From assembly GCA_023428335.1 (NCBI GenBank), contig JAEYYS010000138.1:1-11034 (forward strand): DNA of 11,034 nucleotides, written 5' to 3'. This DNA is from Verrucomicrobiota bacterium (GTDB taxonomy: Bacteria; Verrucomicrobiota; Verrucomicrobiia; Verrucomicrobiales; Verrucomicrobiaceae). The notes beneath the pieces were generated by a model, which worked only from the letters and a program-made list of their open reading frames with translations, was not told where the DNA came from and did not search any database. The position numbers and the translations under genes are program-made. Positions 5,111 through 11,034 of this stretch are shown piece after piece; position 1 is the first letter of the stretch, and every line of letters begins with the position of its first letter.

Positions 5111-8086
5111 ATGCGCTCCCTGCTTTTTTGCCTGCTGCCCCTGCCGCTTGTCGCCGCCGACTGGCCCGCCTACCGCGGTGATGCCGCCCGCAGCGGGTAC
5201 ACGGCCGAGGTCATTCCCAATCAACTGCGCGAGCGCTGGCAGTTCCGCCTGCCTGCGGCGCCCAAGCCGGCCTGGCCGACCTCCGATCGCATGGAGTTCG
5301 ATCTTGCCTTCCAGCCGATCCTGGTTGGCGATCTCGTCATCTTCGGCAGTTCCGCCGATGACCAGGTCTATGCACTCGACGCGGCCAGCGGGCGGATTCG
5401 CTGGCGCTTCTTCACCGGCGGTCCCGTGCGCTTTGCCCCGGTTGCCTGGCAGGACCGGATCTTTGTCGCCAGCGACGATGGTTTCCTCTACGCCCTGGCC
5501 CTCGCCGATGGCCGGGTGCTGTGGCGGCATCGGGCCGGTCCGGACGGCCGGCAAGTGCTCGGCAACGAGCGGCTGATCTCGCACTGGCCGGCACGCGGCG
5601 GACCGGTGGTTCTGGAAGACAAGGTCTATTACAGCGGCGGCATCTGGCCGAGCGACGGCGTCTTTCTGCACGCGCTCGACGCCGCGACCGGCAAGCCGGT
5701 GTGGAGCAACGGCGAGACTGGCGGTTTGTTCATGGCGCAACCGCACGGCGGTGCAGAGGCGGCGAGCGGGGTGGCGCCGCAGGGTTATCTTTTGGCCACG
5801 GCCGAGGCCCTGGTGGTGCCGACCGGTCGCGCGGTGCCTGCGGTGTTTGAGCGCGGCGACGGTACATTGCGCTACTATCACCTGCAGAAAAACCAGCAGC
5901 GCGGCGGCACCCGCACCCTGTTGAGCGACAACCACTTTCTCAACGCCGGCTGCCTGTTTGACCTGCCGGGCGGCGATCTCGCGCATCAGCTCGGGCTCGG
6001 TGTCGCGGTGGCGATTCCCGGTGGCATCGTGCGTGCGGAAGGTCGTTCGCTGGCGACCTATCGCTGGCGCGAGGTCGAGAAGATCGATCGCAAGGGTGTG
6101 GCGGCCAAGGTGCGCACGCTGGTGCAGGACAAACTGACGCCGCTCGATGGCGAGGTGCTGGAATTCATCATCACCGGGCCGGAAGCGGTGGTTGGTTTCG
6201 ACGGTCGCATCGGTGCCATCGACTACAATGGCCAGCGCACCCAGTGGTGGCAGCAGTCGATCGAGGGCAGGGTGCTTGGCCTGGCGGCCGGTAACGGCCG
6301 ACTGGTGGCGACGACGGACCGCGGCATCGTGTACCTGTTTGACGGTGACCCGGCACCGCTGCCCGCCGCGCCGGCTCTGACTCAGGTCGAGCCGCCGGCA
6401 GCGGCGGCGTTGGCGGAGGCGCAGGCCGTCCTGGAGGCCACCGATGTGCGCGCCGGTTATGCCGTGCTGCTCGGGGCCGGACAGGCCGACTTCGCCCTGG
6501 CCCTGGTCCAGCAGTCGGAATTGCACCTCATTGTCCAGGAATCGGACGAAGCCCTGGCGCAGGCGTTGCGTCTGCGGGCGGCGGACGCCGGCGTGTATGG
6601 CACGCGCCTGGCGGTGCGCACCGGTGCGCTCGAGGCGACCGATTTTCCCAAGCACTTCGCCAACCTGGTGGTGTCGCCGCAGCAGGTCACGCCGGCGATT
6701 CAAGCGGAGATGGAGCGGTTGTGCCGGCCCTACGGCGGTGTCATCTGCCAGCGCGCGGATCGCCGCATCACCCGGGCCGGGGCACCGGCCGGCGCGGGCG
6801 AGTGGACCCACCAGAACGGCAGCCCGGCCAACACGCTCTGCTCCGACGATGAACGGGTGAAGGGCAAGCTGTCGATGTTCTGGTTTCGCGATGTCGACTT
6901 CGAGGTGGCCAACCGCCACGGCCAGGGGCCGGCGCCCCTGGTCGCCCAGGGCTTCATGGTCACCAGCGGCGTGCACGGCCTGTGCTGTGTCGACGCCTAC
7001 AACGGTCGCAAACTCTGGGAGTTCGACGTGAAAAACCTGCTCATCGACTTCGATGGCATCCATCACGATGTCGGCATCGGCGACACCGGTGGCCCGTTCT
7101 GTCTCGGCGGTGATTCGGTGTACGTGAAGAGCGGCAACCGCTGCCTGCGCATTGAGTTGGCCAGCGGTCGCCTGCTCGGCGAGTTCACCACGCCGGTGCC
7201 GGCGGACGCCCCCCACCGCAACTGGGGTTACCTCGCCTATGAAAACGGCCTGTTGTTTGGCTCGGTCGAAAACGCGGCGCACAACGTCAGCCCGCGCTAC
7301 CAGCTCAGTCAGTTGCGCACGGAGTCGGTACGCTTCTTCGCCCTCGATCCGACCACCGGTGCGGTGAAATGGAGTTATGAGCCGAAGGGCTCCATCCGCC
7401 ACAACGCCATCGCCATTGCGGGCGACAAGGTTTACCTGATCGACCGACCCCTGGTCGAGGCGGACCGGGTGGTCAATCCGCGCCGCGATGGCAAGTCGGC
7501 GCCGAAGCTGGCGCACGACCAGGTGCCGGCCGGCACGCTGCTGGCCTTCGACGCCGCCAGCGGTCGCGAACTCTGGCGCAACACGGATGGCATCTGGGGC
7601 ACCCAGCTTGCGGTCAGCGCCAAGCACGGCGTGCTGCTGATGAACTACAAGGCGGTGCGCCACAACTTCTTCGAGCTGCCCTCCGAGGTGGGCGGCCGGC
7701 TCGCCGGCTTTGAGGCCGCCACCGGCCGGCGCTTGTGGGATCAGGACGCCAAGTATCAGACGCGACCCCTCATCAACGATGCCGCCATCTATGCCCAGGG
7801 CGGTGCCTGGGATCTGAAGACCGGTTCACCGCTCGACTGGGAGATGCAGCGCTCCTACGGCTGCGGCCAGATCTCGGCGAGCCGCCACCTGCTGCTGTTC
7901 CGCTCGGCGACGCTCGGTTACATCGATCTCACGCGCACCGAGGGCACGGAGAACTATGGTGGCATTCGGCCGAGCTGCTGGATCAACGCCATCCCCGCCG
8001 CCGGGCTGGTGCTGGTGCCCGATGGCTCTTCGAAATGCCACTGCAGCTACCAGATGAAGGCCTGGTTTGCCCTGCAGGGCGAGTGA
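5111..8086 (+). CDS. Exported PQQ-like beta-propeller protein with embedded methyltransferase-like domain
   Basis: This 991-residue protein begins with a signal peptide (MRSLLFCLLPLPLVAA, then DWPAYRGD). Two sets of PQQ/BamB-like propeller repeats are visible. The first set has motifs such as VYALDAASGRIRW (about residue 85) and LDAATGKPVW (about 190). The second has VDAYNGRKLWEF (about 627), ALDPTTGAVKW (about 743), FDAASGRELW (about 812) and FEAATGRRLW (about 866). Between them, about 435-547, lies a Rossmann-type segment: YAVLLGAG (450-457), an acidic strand end, FANLVVS and RPYGGVICQ. This resembles a degenerate class I methyltransferase. The C-terminus carries Cys918, Cys956, Cys976 and Cys978, the last two in KCHCSY. 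The repeats alone do not prove PQQ binding; a scaffold or glycan-binding role in the envelope is as likely. ATG 5111 is preferred over GTG 5069 because of the signal peptide. It is the last gene of the forward cluster and a paralogue of the gene at 8093-10750. Confidence 0.9.
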   Translation: MRSLLFCLLPLPLVAADWPAYRGDAARSGYTAEVIPNQLRERWQFRLPAAPKPAWPTSDRMEFDLAFQPILVGDLVIFGSSADDQVYALDAASGRIRWRFFTGGPVRFAPVAWQDRIFVASDDGFLYALALADGRVLWRHRAGPDGRQVLGNERLISHWPARGGPVVLEDKVYYSGGIWPSDGVFLHALDAATGKPVWSNGETGGLFMAQPHGGAEAASGVAPQGYLLATAEALVVPTGRAVPAVFERGDGTLRYYHLQKNQQRGGTRTLLSDNHFLNAGCLFDLPGGDLAHQLGLGVAVAIPGGIVRAEGRSLATYRWREVEKIDRKGVAAKVRTLVQDKLTPLDGEVLEFIITGPEAVVGFDGRIGAIDYNGQRTQWWQQSIEGRVLGLAAGNGRLVATTDRGIVYLFDGDPAPLPAAPALTQVEPPAAAALAEAQAVLEATDVRAGYAVLLGAGQADFALALVQQSELHLIVQESDEALAQALRLRAADAGVYGTRLAVRTGALEATDFPKHFANLVVSPQQVTPAIQAEMERLCRPYGGVICQRADRRITRAGAPAGAGEWTHQNGSPANTLCSDDERVKGKLSMFWFRDVDFEVANRHGQGPAPLVAQGFMVTSGVHGLCCVDAYNGRKLWEFDVKNLLIDFDGIHHDVGIGDTGGPFCLGGDSVYVKSGNRCLRIELASGRLLGEFTTPVPADAPHRNWGYLAYENGLLFGSVENAAHNVSPRYQLSQLRTESVRFFALDPTTGAVKWSYEPKGSIRHNAIAIAGDKVYLIDRPLVEADRVVNPRRDGKSAPKLAHDQVPAGTLLAFDAASGRELWRNTDGIWGTQLAVSAKHGVLLMNYKAVRHNFFELPSEVGGRLAGFEAATGRRLWDQDAKYQTRPLINDAAIYAQGGAWDLKTGSPLDWEMQRSYGCGQISASRHLLLFRSATLGYIDLTRTEGTENYGGIRPSCWINAIPAAGLVLVPDGSSKCHCSYQMKAWFALQGE

Positions 8087-8092
8087 ATCGGC

Positions 8093-10750
8093 TCAATCGG
8101 AGTCGCGCACCACTTCCAGTCCGCCGAGCAGGGTGTCGCCCTCGTGCGCCGTCAGTTCGAGCTGCAGCGTGCCGTCGCTGACGCGCCCCTCTTTGGCCGT
8201 GAGGGTCTGCGCCTGGCGTTCCGTCGGCTGGACGTTCGTGAAGACGGTTTTGCCCTGCAGGGCGACCTCGAAGCGGCGACGGGTGGCATCGGGCGAAGCG
8301 ACAAGGAGACGTACGGTGTAGCGACCGTTCTTCAGGCCGCTGAGTTGGGCGCGGCGCAGGCCCTTGACACCGCTGGCGGCCACCCAGGGCCAGCCCTCGC
8401 CCGGCTGCATCCACAGCGAGTGCTGGTAAAAGGTCTCGGGCTGGGCCGGCTCGGTGGTGAGATCGATTTCCGGCGAGGGACCGCCGACGCTGGGGAAGTC
8501 GAGCCAGAGGGTGCCATCGCGCGTCTTGCGGTCGCCGGGCGCGCCGAAGTTCAGACCGAGACGCTGGATCTTGCCGTGCAGGCTGGCCTTCGGCACCTCG
8601 CCCCAGACCGCCCACTGCTCGAAGTCCTCGGGCAGGCTGTGCAGGGCCAGGCCCATGGGCAGTGGATACGAGCAGGTGCAGCCTTCATAAAAATAGGGCA
8701 CGTTGAGGATGCCGCCGGCCGGCACCACGCTGTTGGTGCAGCCGCTGCGCGGGCCGCTGATGTGGATGGTGCCGCTCTCGACCTTCTTGTCGTAAAACGC
8801 CGCGGTGCCACTGCGGAAAGTGTAGATGCCGCCGTAATCAAAGCCGCCGTCGCAGCCATAGCTTTTCGGAAACACGCGCGGTTCCTCCTCCAGCGTCAGC
8901 GGGTTGATGCGCAGGCCGGCTTTGGGTTGGCCGGGCGACCAGTCATTCGTCTGCGTCGGCGGTCGGTACTGCGCCGGCTGGATGGTTTCCTGATCGACAG
9001 TGCCAAACTTGGCGCGCAGCTCGGGCTGTTCGTACGCGTCGAGCACGCGGCCCGTGTAGATGTCGCTGAACACCGGTGCCTGCAGGCGGTAGTCGACCTT
9101 GCCCTTTCGGTGCGAGGCGTCGAGCCAGTCCTTGTCGGCGGTGATCATGACGCCGTCGACCACCTTCGGCTGCGGCGAACGCTTGAAGTTGCTGAGCGCG
9201 TCATCAAACCAGAGTACGCCGAGCGGGGCCTGCACGAGCGCGTCCTCGCTGGTCTTCCAGTCGGCGAGGTAGTTCGTGCTGCCGTTGAGGGCACCGCGGG
9301 TGTGCAGGACCTTGGCCTCAGGACCCACCACCCGGCCGCCCATGGGGCGCAGGCAGTGCAGGAAGGTTTCGTGATCACCTTCGAGGGCGAAGATGACGCT
9401 GGCGAAGAAGGGCGGCAGGGCGTTCGGTCGGGCGGCGGCCTTGGGGTCGAGCACGCAGGCGCGCTCCCCGTAGAGGCCCGCATCGGTCAGGCGCTTGCGC
9501 AGGTTGGTGTCGCCACTGAGGATGACGAGTTGCAACTGGCTGTGCTGCAGTAGGGCTTCGATCAGGCCGGGTGCGCCGGTGCCGATCACCAGGGCGTAAC
9601 CGCGTTCGCTGCCGGCCGCTTTGAGCCATGGAGTGGCGAGGGCCTGCTTGGCCTGCACAACGCGGTTCTGCCGTCGCCACGGTTTGGCTTCGCTCTTACC
9701 GGTGCCGTAGGCGCTGAGCACGCCGTCCAGGTCGATCACAAACACCTTGGCGTCGGCGAGGATGACACTGTGGGCATTGGCGAAGCGATCAAAGGCGACT
9801 TCCGCTCCGGCGGCATGCAGGCGGCGCTGGATACCCGGCAGGCCTTCGGCGCGCGGTTTGTCCTCGTGGCGTTTGGCACTGATCGCCTCGTCGAAGAGCA
9901 GGCCGCGGCGCTTGAGCTTGAGAGCCTCCTGCTCGGCCGGGGTCGAGGCGAACCAACCGCCGGTGAAACGGCCGGCTGAGGGTAGTTCAAACTGCTTGAT
10001 GACGCCGGTCTTCAAATCCAGCCGTGCGGGGTAGGCGGTGCTGCAGGGAACCACGAGGTCTTCTCCGTCGATCAACAGATAGCCCTGAGGCGCCAGTCCG
10101 CCCATGGCTTCGGTCTGGTGCGGATGCACGCCGTAGAGATGCGAGCCGCGGTCGTTGCGCCAGAGTTCCGCGCCGGTGGCGGCATCCCAGCAAAACACGA
10201 AGGTGCCTTCGATCGGCCAGACGCCGGCGGCAAAGTACACGCGGCCGTCCTTCGCCACTGGTCCGCCGCGGATCGGCCAGACCGAGATCAGGCGCTGATT
10301 GCCGAGCAGGCGTCGCTCGGAGGGCACGGCGCGTTTCGACCAGACTTCCGCGCCGTCACTCAGTCGCACGCAGCGGACGATGCCATCATCGGCGCCGAAA
10401 AGGGCGGTGTCGCCAACGATGACCGGCGCCAAGCGCACCGGTCCGTCGGCCAAGGCGCGCCAGCGTTCCGCGCCGGTGTCGGTGTCATAGGCGATGACAC
10501 AGTCCTCGCGTGAACTGCCGACCAGCAGGGTCTTGCCAGCCACCACCGGTTCGTAACCGCGGTCGAACTGCAGGCGCGGCTCGCGGTAGGCGGGGCGCAG
10601 GGGCGGCAGCTCGCGGCTCCACAGCAGGTCGAGTTTTTCCGGCAGCGACTGCGAAGTCGCCGCCGTGCGGCCGGCATCGTGGCGCCACATGGGCCAGTCG
10701 GCCGCCTGCAGGCTTGCGGCGGCGAGAAATCCGATGAAATAACGTGTCAT
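8093..10750 (-). CDS. Exported PQQ-like propeller protein with methyltransferase-like and malectin-like domains (paralogue)
   Basis: This 885-residue paralogue of the 5111-8086 product lies on the opposite strand. A signal peptide (MTRYFIGFLAAASLQAA) precedes DWPMWRHDAG, matching the DWPAYRGDAA of its neighbour. The propeller repeats (VIAYDTDTGAERW near 86, CWDAATGAELW near 187) and the RLLGNQRLISVWPIRGGPV block align with the neighbour's VLGNERLISHWPARGGPV. A degenerate Rossmann/methyltransferase-like part follows at about 376-481 (YALVIGTGAPG; LRPMGGRVVG). The second propeller is much shorter than in the paralogue. A cysteine-rich block has Cys633, Cys671, Cys691 and Cys693 (GCTCSY). From about residue 731 a malectin-like beta-sandwich (LNFGAPGD, then GTLWLDFPSVGGPSPE) forms the C-terminus; such domains often bind carbohydrate. 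The start ATG (10748-10750) has no clear Shine-Dalgarno sequence. The stop codon is 6 bases from the convergent neighbour's stop, and the start is 19 bases from the divergent gene at 10770. Confidence 0.9.
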   Translation of the reverse strand: MTRYFIGFLAAASLQAADWPMWRHDAGRTAATSQSLPEKLDLLWSRELPPLRPAYREPRLQFDRGYEPVVAGKTLLVGSSREDCVIAYDTDTGAERWRALADGPVRLAPVIVGDTALFGADDGIVRCVRLSDGAEVWSKRAVPSERRLLGNQRLISVWPIRGGPVAKDGRVYFAAGVWPIEGTFVFCWDAATGAELWRNDRGSHLYGVHPHQTEAMGGLAPQGYLLIDGEDLVVPCSTAYPARLDLKTGVIKQFELPSAGRFTGGWFASTPAEQEALKLKRRGLLFDEAISAKRHEDKPRAEGLPGIQRRLHAAGAEVAFDRFANAHSVILADAKVFVIDLDGVLSAYGTGKSEAKPWRRQNRVVQAKQALATPWLKAAGSERGYALVIGTGAPGLIEALLQHSQLQLVILSGDTNLRKRLTDAGLYGERACVLDPKAAARPNALPPFFASVIFALEGDHETFLHCLRPMGGRVVGPEAKVLHTRGALNGSTNYLADWKTSEDALVQAPLGVLWFDDALSNFKRSPQPKVVDGVMITADKDWLDASHRKGKVDYRLQAPVFSDIYTGRVLDAYEQPELRAKFGTVDQETIQPAQYRPPTQTNDWSPGQPKAGLRINPLTLEEEPRVFPKSYGCDGGFDYGGIYTFRSGTAAFYDKKVESGTIHISGPRSGCTNSVVPAGGILNVPYFYEGCTCSYPLPMGLALHSLPEDFEQWAVWGEVPKASLHGKIQRLGLNFGAPGDRKTRDGTLWLDFPSVGGPSPEIDLTTEPAQPETFYQHSLWMQPGEGWPWVAASGVKGLRRAQLSGLKNGRYTVRLLVASPDATRRRFEVALQGKTVFTNVQPTERQAQTLTAKEGRVSDGTLQLELTAHEGDTLLGGLEVVRDSD

Positions 10751-10769
10751 GAACGGCTTAACCTACGGC
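10751..10769. promoter_or_regulatory. 19-base divergent intergenic region
   Basis: This gap separates the start codons of the leftward propeller gene and the rightward small exported protein gene. It holds a direct repeat ACGGC (10753-10757 and 10765-10769, 12 bases apart) around a TTAA. A relatively AT-rich patch extends to about 10724 inside the leftward gene. It is too short to hold two ordinary promoters, so at least one promoter must lie within coding sequence. I see no convincing -35/-10 pair; any regulatory role is inferred from position only. Confidence 0.3.
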
Positions 10770-11034
10770 ATGAGATGGCGGATGCTTTGCGCGGTCGGTG
10801 GTTTCGCGGCACTCTTCGGGGCGGCTACTCTGCAGGCCTGCCAGGTGCCGGTCTTCCGGTACGCCTTGGAAAACTGGTCGCCCGCCTCCTGGCGCCTGCG
10901 CCTGCCGGCGACCGAACTGGCCGGGCTGGAGACCGGTGGCGCCAATCTGGAGATCAAGCGCGCGGCCGGCCTCGCGGCGATGGAACTGCGGCTGCCCGAG
11001 GGGGAAGGGGAGGAGGCCCCCGTCTGGACCGGCC
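10770..11034 (+). CDS. Small exported protein or lipoprotein with CxVPVFRYALExW motif, 3' truncated
   Basis: The first 88 residues are in the window and the frame stays open to the last base. ATG at 10770 starts MRWRMLCAVGG, a hydrophobic signal segment to about residue 23, followed by CQVPVFRYALENW (Cys24). The LQAC junction is close to a lipobox, so the Cys may be lipidated and the protein anchored in a membrane. The Cys-x-Val-Pro-Val-Phe-Arg-Tyr-Ala-Leu pattern is one I associate, from memory, with uncharacterised exported proteins of PVC bacteria; I do not know a function. The rest seen here (WRLRLPATELAGLE, then LEIKRAAGLAAMELRLPEGE) shows no known domain. An internal ATG at 10782 is an alternative start. 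It diverges from the propeller gene with 19 bases between starts. A standard short-ORF view could miss it because it has no stop in the window. Confidence 0.75.
   Translation, partial: MRWRMLCAVGGFAALFGAATLQACQVPVFRYALENWSPASWRLRLPATELAGLETGGANLEIKRAAGLAAMELRLPEGEGEEAPVWTG

Noticed and set aside
5105..7663. An 852-codon open frame on the reverse strand opposite the propeller gene
   Set aside because: It is a shadow of the GC-rich forward gene, rich in Arg/Ala/Gly/His with no recognisable domain, while the forward frame has clear propeller motifs and a signal peptide.
5111..8086. Annotation as a PQQ-dependent dehydrogenase
   Set aside because: PQQ-like repeats are common in non-enzymatic propellers such as BamB; the calcium and PQQ ligand residues of true quinoproteins were not recognised.
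8093..8095. A frameshift joining the two propeller genes as one disrupted gene
   Set aside because: They lie on opposite strands, each has its own signal peptide and complete C-terminal Cys block, so they are separate paralogues.
8144..9553. A 469-codon forward open frame opposite the reverse-strand propeller gene
   Set aside because: Shadow of the reverse gene, which has matching paralogy with the neighbouring propeller protein; the forward frame has no recognisable motif.
1..11034. CRISPR arrays, tRNA/rRNA genes, insertion sequences or long inverted repeats
   Set aside because: No regularly spaced repeats, tRNA-like cloverleaf, rRNA segment or transposase-like protein was seen on either strand; nearly all sequence is coding.

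Overview
The window is a GC-rich bacterial segment filled almost end to end with genes for exported proteins. The family set is a DUF1587/1595/1592/1588/1585 haem protein, a DUF1552 protein, a sulfatase, and PQQ-like propellers of the long planctomycete type. This is the signature of the PVC superphylum (Planctomycetota or Verrucomicrobiota); I cannot tell which phylum from this piece alone. None of the chosen start codons has a good Shine-Dalgarno sequence, which also fits that group.

Layout: four genes run left to right and probably form one operon with short gaps (19, 30 and 42 bases). They are (1) the 5'-truncated planctomycete-type cytochrome c protein (1-2217), (2) a Tat-exported DUF1552 protein with an HxxSHH motif (2237-3496), (3) a secreted type I sulfatase with an altered active-site motif (3527-5068), and (4) a secreted PQQ-like propeller protein with an embedded methyltransferase-like domain (5111-8086). 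A second, shorter paralogue of gene 4 lies on the opposite strand (10750-8093). It converges on gene 4 with only 6 bases between the stop codons, and it carries an extra C-terminal malectin-like domain. At the right edge, 19 bases from that paralogue's start codon and diverging from it, a small exported or lipoprotein gene (10770 onward) runs out of the window.

Working model (inference): all six products are predicted to leave the cytoplasm. The haem protein and DUF1552 protein are a recurrent pair of unknown function in PVC bacteria. Here they sit with a sulfatase and propeller proteins, which suggests an envelope system acting on a sulfated or complex glycan, with a possible redox step. The most unusual points are the Gly-Arg-Leu-Asp sequence in the sulfatase where Gly-Lys-Trp-His is usual, the degenerate Rossmann/methyltransferase-like domain inside both propeller proteins, and a four-cysteine pattern with identical spacing in the two paralogues. 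No RNA genes, mobile elements, CRISPR arrays or long repeats were seen, and no gene-free stretch exceeds 42 bases.
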